From Hippophae tibetana (Eukaryota > Streptophyta > Magnoliopsida > Rosales > Elaeagnaceae): a stretch of 64,000 bases of DNA. The position numbers were made by a program, and so were the translations under genes. This document shows, piece after piece, positions 23,225 to 36,039 of the stretch (position 1 is its first letter; each line of letters starts with the position of its first letter). The DNA lies in contig CM072812.1 in the NCBI GenBank assembly GCA_037013495.1, positions 35,484,501 through 35,548,500 on the forward strand, read 5' to 3'. The notes beneath the pieces were generated by a model. The model did no database searches. It was not told the origin of the DNA and worked only from the letters and a program-made list of their open reading frames with translations.

Positions 23225-24276
23225 CTCTTGGATAACATGACACAAAATGAATAGAGTTGTAGGAAAGCTTAGTATTATCAAGCAGATGTTCAACCTTCAC
23301 GTTTCCTTTGCGTTTGACCCTCAAAGTTCATAGCAGCATACTCGAGCAAAAGACATTGATATAATGAAAAAGAATACTTGTTAGATCTTTAATAGCTAGT
23401 AAGGATAACAGTCAGAAACTTGATCATTAAATTCTAAGAGGAATCTAGATAGTGTGAGTCTTCTATGATCAAAGAGCCAAAGTCATTCCGAACTTGGAAT
23501 CCTAAGTAAAATCATAAAAATAATTCAGGAAAATCACAAGATTGATAAAGATTTAAAACTTCGTTATGATTTCATATGTTGTTGATGGATAAAAGATGAA
23601 GAGAGCTTCTCTGTATCGTAACCAATCCAGTTGTTTTGCCCTTTAGAAAAATAAATGAAGATTCGGGTTGAAAAGTCAACATATTGACAATAAATATTTT
23701 GATATTATATTTTAGAGATTTAATAATATTATGATTTTAAATTTTAATAAATATTATAAATGTATCCCACTTAAATTAGAGTAATAAAATTAAACATTTC
23801 AAAAACAAAAATATTTAGATTACTAATTCATTAAATAGGATACCTTGAGTATCAAACCAACTAAAAGAGATACTAATAAATAAATGGGGATACTAAACAA
23901 AATATTTTAATAATATAAGTCATTAAAAAACCAATACATTAACTAGGTTATCAAATATCATTTAACAATAGTTAGAATAGTTTAAATTTATTTTTCATTT
24001 TGTCAATACATTTTATTTTTTATTTTTATTAACCTAAAAAAATAACAAAATGATAAAAAATAATTAAAATAGAAAAGTCATACAATCAATTTTATCTTAC
24101 AAAAAAATATATTCATAATCTTTTTATTGTCTTTTTTTTTTCTTAAATTTTCATAAAAACCCTTATCCAATTTGACTTTATACCAAAAAAAGAGAAAACA
24201 TTATTCAAACGGCTAAAAGATACCAATATATCAAGTAGATCTCTAGAGTATCAATCTCAATTTAAAGATTTTTGAC
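23225..24276. other. Upstream part of the LINE relic, then AT-rich spacer
   Basis: 23225 to about 23650 has a more balanced composition and is continuous with the LINE relic across the inserted element, so it is probably its 5' flank or leader (minus strand). From 23650 to 24276 the sequence is AT-rich with no gene seen. Confidence 0.4.
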
Positions 24277-24420
24277 TTTAGCTTACGAGGTTGATCATAT
24301 AATAGCAGAACATGAAAGAATAACTCAAGTTGCTCAAAACCGTGGGAATTTGCATGCCCGAATTGAGGTGTATAACCCACAAAATCACTTAAGAAGAGAA
24401 GAATGTGGGAAGACAGGATG
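24277..24420 (+). pseudogene. Exon-like coding fragment of unknown origin
   Basis: After a pyrimidine-rich stretch ending in AG (gatttttgactttag, 24262-24276), an open frame reads AYEVDHIIAEHERITQVAQN then RGNLHARIEVYNPQNHLRRE. It has the balanced, charged composition of real coding sequence, unlike its AT-rich surroundings. It breaks near 24418 and stops soon after in either frame. No donor site is seen. I do not recognise the protein. It may be a fragment of a host exon carried or left here; the minus-strand frame in the same place looks like its shadow. Confidence 0.3.
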
Positions 24421-24757
24421 AAAAGCTTGAAGGATTGAGTACGGAGAAAAGGCATGGAAAAAGCTCAGCATAACATTGCAATAGTTTGTAGGCAATTAAT
24501 ATTAAATATATTAGCCCTTAAAATGTAGAATATATTTGTATTTATACATATTATTGAAATTATAATAAATAAATAAAATATTTAATTTTTTCCTTATGTT
24601 ATTTAATTCATGAAATAAATATTAATTTATTATTATTATTTACATCTACTTAACCTCATTACAGAGGACTATATATATATGACGAAATATTAAAATCATG
24701 ATGAGTCATTAGTCTTATTTTCATTTAAAATAGTGTAATCATAATAGAAGTGTGCCT

Positions 24758-24819
<62 letters not shown>

Positions 24820-26349
24820 AGTTGAGTGTAATTTGTGTGATAGTATATTATATATGACTGAGCTACATATGTTAGATACACTGTATAAGATCTGTTATGT
24901 TTTGAAAATAGAATCAAAAAATTATTTAGAAAACACAGCAGAATAATATTCAAAATAATTCTTATGTAATACGTACAAAATAAAATATTTGAAAAAAACA
25001 TATCTTTAACCTTTTAATTTGTAAAATTAATTCCCTAATTATTTTCCAAGTTAATTTGTCGATAGATCTTTCAAGGTATAACTAATAGGTTATTCCAAGA
25101 GGAATATGAACTTTCAAACGTGATATTCAATGGCTGGTTATGATCAATTTGGTGTACAAGGGAAAAATCTTACAATTAGATAATTATATTTTCTCTCAAT
25201 GTCTTAAAATATGAGACACACAATGGGAAGGAAAATTGAAAAATTAATTCCACTAGAATGCCACGCTCAAGCTATATATATATATATATATATAAATTTA
25301 CCAGCAAAGAAAGAGTCCAATACTATACTAATTCAACTTTTGCTTAAATATCTTCGTGATAGATTTTTCAAAGTAAAAAGAATTAAATAAACTCACAATT
25401 TTTATATTAAATTATCCAATAAAAAAACAAAAAGACCCTTATTTATTTTCTAATTTTAATAAAATGAGATTATGGTCAAATCTCACTTTATATCAGATAG
25501 TCATCACCATTGATCTTATTGGTTCTCAACGAGTAACCTCACTAGAGATTTGTTAACTCTATTGGTGCTCCAGCATCTCCATGGGTGCTTCAAAAACTCT
25601 ATCGGTGTTACAATAACCACCATCGATGATAGAATGACTTTGTAGATATAACATATTATATACATAGGTATAAATGAATGTAATATGTTACTTATAATGA
25701 TCAATGTGAATGTAACATATTATATGCAAAAATACAAGAGAATATAACATGTTACACACAAATATAAAAATGCATTTGATGCATCATTACACACGAAACA
25801 ATATATTAAATTATAATTTCTCAAAATTACTTTAAATAAAGAAACCATAATTACATATAAAATATGATATATATTTCAATGTGTATTAACATGAGAGACC
25901 AAACAGTACCAAGCTTCAAAATTAGCAAGCGAAAGTCAAGCTTCAAAATCATTTTCTCATAAAAAGAAAACATCTTTGTTGCTATAATGGGTTAGGAGGG
26001 GTTTCATTTTGGAAGAAAAGGAATTTGAGATGGGACATCAATAATACCATCTAGAAACCCACGGTTGGATCTATCTCAATTTTATATTCAATAGGAGAGG
26101 ACTTATGATTGATACTCGATCGATCTATCTCTTCGATCCATTCAGACACTACTTGATCGATCAAGCAACCTATAGTTTGAATAATGATATTGAAAATGCA
26201 CCTAAACTAAATTATATTTAAACGTTTAATTCACAAATATCATCAATACTTACATATATCCTATAGGTTGAAAGATAGACATACAATTATGAGTTCTACA
26301 TTTTCCACAATTTAACTGTTTATTCATAAGGTAGGTTTATACACTACGG
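24421..26349. other. AT-rich intergenic sequence with TA microsatellites
   Basis: A (TA)n run of about 58 bases lies at 24760-24817 and a shorter one at 25273-25294. Around 25640-25760 the words taacatattatat and taacatgttacac recur a few times in both orientations. No gene or intact element is seen. The minus-strand frames at 24696-25001 and 25516-25704 are low complexity or short and are not supported. Confidence 0.55.
24760..24817. repeat. (TA)n microsatellite
   Basis: About 29 TA units without interruption, the longest simple repeat of the window. It lies in intergenic DNA. The apparent tyrosine/isoleucine-rich reading frame across it is an artefact. Confidence 0.95.
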
Positions 26350-27522
26350 ATCCATATAAAATGTGTTGTGTCTTTGTGTTAGCTTTCTATGTGTAAAACA
26401 CGATTTCTGTTTATTTTACTTTGTGGTCTATCTTCCTCTATGTAAGGTTGGTTAACGCGGATGAGTAATGTACATACACACATAGTTAAAACATTGTGAT
26501 TGAAAGCATATTTTTCACATACCACAAGGTTGATTGTTTAGTATGTATGCTAGGTCATGAGCGTTAATTTTTGGTTCATTTCGGGTGCTAATATTTATAA
26601 AAATTACTTGGTAATTTTTGGAACGAAAAAAAATCTTATTTTTGGCACCTCAATTGCTAAGGGCTATCCACACCCCTCAACATAGTCGTGGTGAGGTGGT
26701 TGGAAAGAGTGGCAGGATGGTTGGTAATATGTTATAAATGCCCTATATTAATTGATTTAATTAATTCAAAAATCTACAAAATCTCTACCAAAATTTCTAT
26801 CATTTCGAATTCTGTATTCACTAATTATCTTGAAAGTATTTCAATAATTATGATACGTTTGTGTGAGCTTAAAATAGTATGAGTGACTATGTTTACAAAG
26901 TTTATGAGATTATCTATGTATGAGAGGTTCTCAAGGGTTAGAGTACTTTATATGTTATTGGTCTACAATTTCTATCACACCACTTTTGGGTGGTGTTGGA
27001 TTTGACGGATAGCCAAGTTTGTGAGTCGTATCAAGTCGTTATGGAGGCAGTAATAAATAGTTTAGACGAAGGTTCCAAATAATAGAGGTATTAGTGGTTT
27101 TATTTCTTTCAAAATTATAATTGCTTTATTTTTTAGTGAATTGTTTGTCATTGAGTGGTTTCCATAAATAACTCGAGGATGTTACAACATAGATATGAGT
27201 TCTATATGGTTTTATCTTATTGCTTGATTATGTCTATATGATCCACTGTACTGTGAGTACCATTTGAATCTTGATGTTTCATTCTAACACATATTGAGTC
27301 AAGACTTTGATTGGAAAACAATTTATTATTGTTTTTGTATGTTACTTCTACTCTGTATGTGATTAATTCTTCTATTTAAAATCTTTTTATTTATTACATG
27401 AATTTGGTTAGTATGTTGTATTATTTTGTTTCTCTGCTACTTGAGGAGACAAGTCTTTTCAGAGTCTGTATCTTCTTACTCTGGTGTATACTTAGTTATA
27501 GACTTTTTCAAATGGTATCAAA

Positions 27523-29546
27523 GTGGATACACCCTATTTTGGATTAATTACTCTAGTATCGATCCTTTCTCATTTCCTTAATATGTTTCATTCTAAATCT
27601 CTTTTAATGGATGATATGGGAGGTTTCGTTGGTGGACCACTTCAATTCAATGAATTGTGTTATTTTTATTGGAGATATCATATGTGCTTCTACTTGAGAT
27701 CTATAAACAATGATGTTTGGTTCTTAATCAAGGATGGCTAGACATGCCCTACACATACATCCAAAACTAGTGTTGTTGAGCCTAAACCGGTCAATGTTTA
27801 TAACAAAGAGGAGATTTTTCTTAGCAATCTAAATTTCCAAGGGTTACACATTTTTATCAGTTGAGTTACTATAGAGGATTCTACTCTAATTACTAAGTTT
27901 ATGACTACCAAGGTCCTGGAAAAGAAATATGATGGATGCACTCTTCAAACAAGTGTTTTATCTTCTGAAAAGATAATGAACACCATTCTTGAATGCTCTG
28001 CTCTTACGGTTTTCCACTCTAAGAATACCTTTTTTAGTTCCTCTTATTGGACCGATACTAGTGATAATGAAAATTTTTCCTTAAAATAATCCTATGGCCA
28101 ACTTGTGTATGATAACCTCAAGTTGAAAAAAGTTTTGTCCAAGATCCATAGTAATATTTTTGAAAAGATAAGGAGTATTTGGATCTTTATGATCAATTAC
28201 TCAATCTCACCTTGGCTGGTGAAAAGGTTGTGAACAACTTGAAGTTAAATTTGGATAACCATATTAAGTCTCTTCAGATACTCATCCATGATAATTACTC
28301 ATATAAATGAGATTGAGAAGTTAATTCAGGATATCAAATGCTCTCAAAAATCAACATACTTCGGAGTCATTTCGTTTAATTTAGATGTCATTTACAAACT
28401 TAAGAAAGACATTTACACCATGGAATTGAAAAGACTATTTTTGAGTCCTTGTTAGATAGTTATGATATTGAGCTGACTAAGCTTCATGATCGGGTTGAAG
28501 CAAATACTATATAAGTAATATTTCTTGAATCTAGCCTTATAGAAAACATGAAATGGCTGAATCTGTTCACCTTTAGTACTATGATTTCGAGAGAAAAATT
28601 AAAGAATCTCATGAAGTTGATAATATGTTATTATTTGGAGACACTTGTTTTGATAAGTTATTAAAGTACTACTACTATTTTTTAGAAATCTTCTCTTCTT
28701 GTTGAGATCTCTGATATTTCCTTCGTCAATGTTTTGAGTGCACAAAGCTTGTCTCTTTCTCTTGTCTTTTACAATTCTGGTTACTTTTCCATTTCTAACT
28801 CTCTTAAATATTTTCCTAGATATGATTGGGATATGTTGAGTCAAGTGAAAGAACTGTTGAATCTTTTTGTTTCTTTGACTAATGAAGCTGTAACTTTATA
28901 GAATGATGCTATTATAATTTTAAATGAGTTTAAGTTTTCTCTTGGTATTACTAGTGAAGATCAAACTCTCAATTGTAATGTAATTCATACTGCCCTGAAG
29001 ACTCAAGCATCCAATTGTTGACATTTTAATAGCGGTTCCTCCCGTCATATGATTGGGGATAAGTCATTCTTTACTAAGTTGATTCTTATTAATGATAGAT
29101 TTGTTACGTTAAGTGATAGAAATAAGGCATTGATTTGTGGTAGAGAATTTATCAATACTCTTGGTATTCCTGAGCTCAAAGATGTTCTGAATAAGGAAGG
29201 ACTTAAAGCTAATCTTATCAGTGTTAACCAAATATGTGATAATAAGTACACTTTCAAGTTTACTCAAAAGGACTACACTGTGTATGGTGATTTGGGCAAT
29301 ACTCTAGTTAGAGTCATCAGATTTGAGGACAATATTTATTGTGTAGGAACTCCTCCTAAAGTGATGTGTAACAAGTTGAGTCTGAATAGTGAAGAATTGT
29401 GGCATTTTAACTACAAATTTTTGAAGAAAATTTCAAACCTTAAAGTCATCTAAGGTATTCCATCTATCTCCTTCATTCTTGAGCATAAATGTGATCCTTA
29501 ACAGTTGGGCAAGCAAAGGAAAAGCTAACATAAGAAGAATAAACAC
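27523..29546 (+). pseudogene. Copia gag-protease-GAG_pre-integrase relic
   Basis: 27600-27741 reads GGPLQFNELCYFYWRYHMCF then YLRSINNDVWFLIKDG, the FNGxNYxYWKxRM block of copia gag in degraded form. 27901-28089 continues the gag. At 29025-29060 the protease block HFNSGSSRHMIGD appears, and 29049-29453 runs on as one 134-residue frame through LKANLISVNQICDNKYTFKF to ELWHFNYKFLKKISNL, the GAG_pre-integrase region. HKCDPxQLGKQRKS (to about 29530) marks the start of integrase. Stops lie between these parts. Confidence 0.7.
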
Positions 29547-29550
29547 TTGG

Positions 29551-31005
29551 TGATGAGTGCTTTAAACAATTAAAATTACAATGATTTAATGTACTTTAAT
29601 TGATTAAATAGATCTATATTTGTATGATTTTATCACATTTTTATAAAAAATTGTATTTTCGGAATCATGGGTATTTTTATTATTATTTAGGTATTTTCGT
29701 TCAAAATTAAATTAAAAACTCAAAGAAAAATACTAGAAGAAATACATCATAAATATATTGAGAAAAAAATGGAAAAATTAGACAAAATGTGTCAAAACGG
29801 TCAAAAATGTCAAAAATATCGAGCCCCACACGCACCAAAAACCCCCGAGCTGAGTCTAGGGTGTGCACGCTCATGCCACTCCTCAATCTACTAAGCCTTA
29901 TACGTGACATTCCAAGCCCTACGCACCGCCTCCATGTCATGCCACAAATCTCGCCCAGTCCACACCAACTACACGTGCCAACGTCTATCTCGACGTAAAT
30001 CTCACCCCACACGCATGTCAACCTGTCCAAAACACATCAAATATCAATTTTTTAGATATTTTCCCTCTTTTTTAGCATTTTTCTCATCTGTAAAATGACT
30101 TTCTCTCCCATTGTAAAAAGTATCCCAAAAAATATAATTTTCTCAACTCTTTCTCTCTAGCTTTCTCTTTCTAGAAAGATTTCTTATTTTTTTAGCTTTA
30201 AAGTTCTCTTTTTGAGAAGAACTAGTTATGATTTTATATATTTTTATTTTTTATTCAATAAATGAAAATGCAAATCCGTTTGGAGGTTTTCCAACAACAG
30301 AATTAATATCAAAGTTCTATAAGGATTCTTTTATGGTATAATTTTAAAATGAATTCTTTGTAGTTATTTTTTTATGTTTTGTATGTGATTAAATTTTACA
30401 TGATTGACTGTTTGTAAATATGATATAATAATAACGTTGTTTTGCTTGCGAAATATTAAATATGTAAAACATCAATCTCTATAAAATAATTTGATTTTGT
30501 CTTTCTTCGTGTTTTTTATAATGAATGTTATTTGAAAGAGTACATTAATATTAATAAAAAAAATTAATATAAGAGTTAAAATTAATATTTAATTATCTAG
30601 AATTAATTTGGAGTAGTACTCTTTTATTTTAGATTTAATTATTTAGATATTTAAAGTGAAACTTTATTTCAAAGGTTTTTTACAAAGAATTATTATTTGA
30701 AAATGTATTGACAACATATTTTCTTAAATAGTTTTAAAACATGAAAGTTATTTTTTAGATAGTTAAATTCTTAAGTTTAATATGTACATCTTGAATAAAG
30801 TTTAAAATATCTTACCCTACCAAAGGTGGCATTTAAATGATTCGTTTTCAATCTATTAGAAAAAAATGAATTAATTTAATTAATCAAATTAATTAGCGAT
30901 CTCACCCATAGGTATTAATTGATTTGTTTAATTGAAGTCATCGAGCTAATTAAGTCATCAAGCTTTAAACATGCTTTGTGAAACTATTTTGAGGCCCCAT
31001 GCCTC
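29551..31005 (+). repeat. Gypsy LTR-like fragment within the copia relic
   Basis: The block opens with tgatgagtgctttaaac and contains ttttcggaatcatgggtatt (29656), then a GC-richer part with ccacacgcacc words (29825-30010), then pyrimidine-rich leader-like sequence (30100-30230). This arrangement is seen in Tat/Athila LTRs. It interrupts the copia integrase coding sequence at 29546. The short frames at 29707-30098 fall in the GC-richer part and are not taken as genes. Its right limit is uncertain. Confidence 0.4.
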
Positions 31006-32368
31006 TGTTGGATCTTTCAAGATAGATGCATTTAGTATAGGTGTGTTTTTCAGGTTTGGGTGTGCGTCGATGTTTTTTTCATAGGAACAAACATTTTTAG
31101 GTCATCTTTATGATCATCTCATGTTTGATATGTGTTTGTACTTAGTTATGCAGTGTTTTGACACGAAAAGCCAAAAGAGGAGATTATTAGTCCGTTTGTA
31201 TTTTGTGTCTGTGTGTTGGTTTCTTGTGTGCAAAACACGGTATCTGTTTATTTTATTTAGTGTTATATCCTCCTCTGTGTTAGTTTGATTACTACGGATC
31301 AGTAATGCATACGCATATAGTTAGAAATACTGTGATTGAAAGAATTTTTTCACACACCAAAGGTTAGTTGTCTAGTATGCATGCTAGGTCCTGAGTTTCG
31401 ATTTTTGGTTTGTTTTAGGTGTAGGTATTTATGAAAATTATTCTATAATTGTTGGAATGAAAAAAATATTATTTTTGGCACCTTAATAAGGCAACTTGCG
31501 AAGGGCCTTACCTTACCTCTCAACATAGCAGTGGCGAAATGATTGGTGAGGGTGGCAAGACGATTGGTAATGTGCTATAAATACCCTCTATTAATTGCTT
31601 TAATTAATTCAAAAATACAAAAGCTATGCTAAAATTTCTATCATTTCGAATTCTATATTCATTAATTATCTTGAAAGTGTTTAAATAATTATGATATGTT
31701 TATATGACCTTAAAATAGTGTGAGTGACTATGTTTACAAAGTTTGTGAGATTATCTCTATATGAGTGGTTCTCAAGGGTTGGGGTACTTTACTCTACACA
31801 TTATTGATCTACAGTTTCTATCACACCACTTTTTGGGTGGTGTTAGCTTTGGAGGAAAGTCAGGTTCAAGAGTCGAACATAGTCATTACTAAGGCAGCAA
31901 GAAGCAAGGGCAATAATAAGGATTTTAGACTGAGGTCTCAAATAATAAAAGTATTAGTAATTTTATTTCTTTCATAGTTATAATTGCTTTATTGTTTAGT
32001 GAATTGTTTGTTGTCTAGTGATTGTCATAAGCAACCCGAAAATATAACAACATAGATATAGCTTATCTCATTGCTTGATTGTGTTTGTATGATTCGTTGT
32101 GTTATGAGTACAATATGAGTTTTGATATTATATTCTAACACATATTTGGTCGAGACCCTAATTGAAAAACAATTTATTATTTTTTTGTATGCTACTTAAT
32201 TCTGCTTTGCATGTGATTAAATAATTCTTCTGTTTGAAATCTTTTTATTTATTTCATGAGTTTGGTTAGTCTGTTATATTATTTTGTTTCTTTACTATTT
32301 GAGGAGACAAGTCTTTTAGAAATTTGTATCTTCTTATCCTGTTGTATACTGGGTTGTAAACTTTTTCA
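31006..32368 (+). repeat. Full-length LTR of the 1.3-kb copia family
   Basis: It starts TGTTGGATCTTTC and ends gtaaactttttca, i.e. TG...CA. It carries a TATA box (gctataaataccc, 31575) and aligns with 2148-3470 and 26350-27510 throughout. With a length of 1363 bases it is the most complete of the three copies. Confidence 0.7.
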
Positions 32369-35261
32369 CAAGGGATGATCTTTAAGTGCTCTAACATCTA
32401 TAGATACAAGTCATCTCACAACAGGCTCTATAGATCGTAGAAGTTATTTAGAGGGTACCAATTTTGGGATAGATAAAGGATAATATTAATGGTTCTTCTT
32501 TTGAGTCACCATGCTTATCTGTTGGTGCAAGTGTTTAAGGGATATTTCTTTAACCCATTTAAGGTCTCATATGTTTTTGAGGCAAAACTTGCAATTTCCA
32601 TTCACAGGATGAAGTATGCTACTACCTTTGGTAATTATCCTTTGGATGGAGTTCCATTGTTCCTATATTTATAGAAAAGGTAATGGTGTAATTGGAATTT
32701 CTTATCATTCATTTAAATGTTAACAACAAACCTAATTATAGGTTTTGGTGAAGATTGTTTTGTATAATAATTATTTTTTATTTAGTAATAGTCGTAATTG
32801 AGGGTTAGATGAAGAAGGTGTTATAAAAAAGACCAATCTAATCGAGATATCTCATGGACCTACTAAGACTTATCATCTATAACATTTCATTAAAAAACAA
32901 AAGAGGAATACCATCTTGATATGATGGGTTTATGACAAATTTATATTTTTAGTATAAGACAAATTACTGTTCAAAAATTTCACATTGGATGCCTTATAAT
33001 TGAGCATCATTTAATTTAAATGTTGTTAAATTTTAATTATAAATTATATCTTATTGTTATAAATTTTAAGGATATTATTTTATACAATTTAAGAAAAATT
33101 ATAAAAGATAATTATCAAATAAGGATTCAATAGGAAGGAATTACGATTACTTAATTAAGAAAATTATCAGTAGAATGAAAAAAAAAGGTAAATGGGATTT
33201 CATTAAAAAATAATAATAAAGGAGGAAAATGGTCCAGGAGTATGGTATAAGTTTAATATAAAGTTATAAAGTTAATAGATATAAGTTTAATTTTTATTAA
33301 TTATTTTGATTTAATTATTATTTAAATATGTAAAAATGATATTTTTAAAATAAGCACTTCATTCTTTTTAGCTTTACCCAATGCTATACAATTTTTTACA
33401 TATTGAATATTTTTAGTTTTTGCATAGTCGACACTTGCTTCTATTAGTAGTTTTATTTGGTTATTGGTTCTTCAACTTAAGATCTGATTACTTCTCTTAT
33501 AGATTGTTTGCTTTTTGATACAAGTTTTTCTCTTCCTTTTTCTATTAACTTTCTTCCATATATATCATATTTTATATAATTTTAATACGTTCATTGAAAA
33601 GGATAAAAGTGAGTCTTACTACCAAGTTAGTTAATGGAACAATATATCATATTTGTTAGATTTTTTGTTTGTAATATATTGTTCGGTTGTGGAGAAAAAT
33701 GAAGCATAAAAAAAATGCATGGGTTGTTGATTATGAAATTAATATTTTTCAACATCAACAAATTTATATTATTATATTACATAACTTTCATATATTTAAT
33801 TAATAATCAAATTGAAATAATTAACTAAATTTAATTTATATATAACATAAAAATAATTAACATTTATCATGCATGAATTAAAATATTAGGGACTAAGCAC
33901 AATTTTTTAAGGCTAAGCTAACACAAGTTATTTTTATAGAACTATAATCAAATTCTAAAAAATCTTCAAACGTTTTAACCAAGAAAATATGGGGAAAATA
34001 TATCATTTGAATTTTATTAAAATACTAATAATACATATATTTATATTTATATTTATTTTTATATTTTTTATATTATGACATATATTAGTATTATTTTGAA
34101 AAATAAATCAATTTTTCAATTCAAAAAATACTTTATATATAACATAATAAAAAAAACATAAATTTAAATTTATATATTATTAATATTTATATGATTTAAT
34201 TGTATTTTTAAATGAGATAATTGATTTATGCTATACAATAGTTACATGTATAGATAATGAAACAAATTAATTTTCTCTCTTTATTTTATACTAGTTTTTG
34301 GAGCCGTGCATCCCTACAAGTTGATGAATCAGATTAGATAAATACATAATAGTATTAATATGAGTAATAATTGTTATTGTTTTAAATTTTTTATTTTATA
34401 CCTAAAAAATAAGTCTTTAAGTTATTTTTATTATAATTGAACAATTAATGTTAAAATGTTTTATAATTTACTTTGTAAAAAATCTTTTAAATTAAATAGT
34501 TAATTAATTTGTGTTTTTAGTGATGGATAAATTTGTAATAGTAATTATTTTATGAGTAGTATAATTCAAATATCCAAATACAATATAAATATGAGCAACT
34601 TATTAAGATATTTATAATAATTATATAACTTTATTTAATAACTAAGTTAAATATAACATAACAGAACCTATTCAATTAATATTTTTATTATTTAAAAAGT
34701 TAATTCTAAGTGAATAACAAACATCACTTCATTAAATTTAATAAGCATTCTTTGTTAAAAAATAATTTATATTAGATGAATGTTATTTTTTAATTGATAT
34801 AAGATATAAAAATTATTAGTTCAATAAAATTAGATCTGTTCAAAATGAATTGATCAAACACTCATTAAATGGGTAATCATAAACTCTATAAATTCACATC
34901 CTTAATGTAATAAAAACAATTACATTATAAAAAATAATTATTCATAGTAAATAAATATTTTGATACTGTATGAATTATCACTCTTAATGTAATAAAAATA
35001 ATTATAGAAAAATAACTATTCATAAAAAATATATTTATTATATGAATATTTTGATATTTATTGATTTAAAAAATAACAAAAAAAATTTAAAAGATAACTT
35101 CAAAATATATTTATTACATGAATTTTGTATTTAGATTAAAATCAGGATAGATGAAACAGAGTGAATGTAACTAAACTTATACACTTTAGTTAATGAATAG
35201 TGTATCTGCCTAATATCGCAATGAGATTTTTTTTTCTTTGACAAAAAAAGAGAGAAGATAA
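32369..35261. other. AT-rich intergenic spacer
   Basis: No gene supported. 32470-32760 has a more balanced composition and a short frame (32489-32674) that ends MKYATTFGNYPLDGVPLFLYL; it resembles mobile-element coding sequence but was not identified. 34290-35160 shows a diverged, colinear resemblance to 61800-62700 (see the findings). The rest is low-complexity AT-rich DNA. Confidence 0.5.
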
Positions 35262-35675
35262 TTACCTTAAGGGCCCGCGGGTGAGAGAATCTCGATAACT
35301 TAGCAAAGGAGATTATCTCTTGAATGAAAATATAAAAGTAATGGTGTTGAGCTGAGATTCACTTGAGGGGGAGGTGAAGAGACTCTTCTTTTTCTTTTGT
35401 TTTCTTGCTATTCACCCTCGTTCTTCTTTGCCACGTTTCCTCTTTTTTTTTTTTTTTTGGGTGTTATTTGCGATTGGTGACTCTTGAAATTTACTTCCTG
35501 CATTGGTGGTTTTCTTTCTATTTCTTGTTTTTCTCTTAGTTTGTAGAGCAAAATTTTATTTTTGCGTAATGGCTGATTTACCTAATGGGTTTATCTTCTT
35601 TTTTTACCTCTTATGTTTTTAAGCATTATTAGTAGCTTCTTTTCTCTATCACTATATGATCTAACTATTGGAGAT
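35262..35675 (+). repeat. Duplicated RDR1 upstream region, left part
   Basis: agggcccgcgggtgagagaa (35270) to about 35660 matches 45808-46235 upstream of the living RDR1: gagagaatctcgataactta (35283) against gagagaatctcgatagctta (45831), and gtaatggctgatttacctaa (35566) against 46135. A poly-T run at 35442-35458 is also shared in form (46048-46060). It is interrupted at 35676 by a copia element and resumes at 40446. Confidence 0.85.
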
Positions 35676-35934
35676 TGTTTTCAAAGAACTTAATTCAAGA
35701 ATAAATTAAATAGAAAATCAATGAGAAAATCAATTAAGAGTAATTTTTTTTAGGTATAATTGAGTTGTGAGTGTTGTAAACACTTTATATAATTTCTCAC
35801 TTTTCAGTAAAAAAATCTACAGCAAGTTCGGAGACATAAGTAATATTAGTCGAACTTCGTTATCAAATTTGTGTTATTTTATCTATTTTTTCTCATAAAT
35901 CTAACTTATTAGAAATTTGCGTAATTTTTCAACA
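35676..35934 (+). repeat. 5' LTR of copia element A, internally deleted
   Basis: It matches both ends of 40020-40445 but lacks the middle, including the TATA-containing part (tatatatagatg, 40143). Direct neighbours are the RDR1 upstream duplicate on the left and the primer-binding site on the right. Confidence 0.8.
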
Positions 35935-36039
35935 ATTGATATCAAAGTTTTTGTGGTGATTTTTGACAATTTTGTGCAAGGTTACTATTTACGTGAATAG
36001 TAAAATTGTCGGTAATATTGGTTTGTCGACGAAGGTGTT

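Larger units (their letters stand above)
26350..32368 (+). mobile_element. Gutted copia element with ~1.3-kb LTRs
   Basis: A 5'-truncated LTR (26350-27510) ends in ttttca directly before a primer-binding site (atggtatcaaag, 27512). Gag, protease and gag-pre-integrase sequence follow to about 29545. A matching LTR lies at 31006-32368 (TGTTGG to TTTTTCA). Integrase, reverse transcriptase and RNase H are missing. In their place is a block (29551-31005) that starts like a gypsy LTR. The protease signature reads NSGSSRHM where DSGxSRHM is normal, so the catalytic aspartate is lost. The whole is a dead, nested relic of a possibly Sirevirus-like copia. Confidence 0.65.

Noticed and set aside
24696-25001. 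101-residue minus-strand frame
   Set aside because: Contains a run of alternating Tyr-Ile from the TA microsatellite and is otherwise low complexity.
29707-30098. Three overlapping frames in the 30-kb block
   Set aside because: They coincide with a locally GC-richer part of an LTR-like fragment and are present on both strands.
32489-32674. 61-residue frame as a small gene
   Set aside because: No recognised family, starts mid-sequence without leader features, and lies just beside a copia LTR; probably mobile-element debris.
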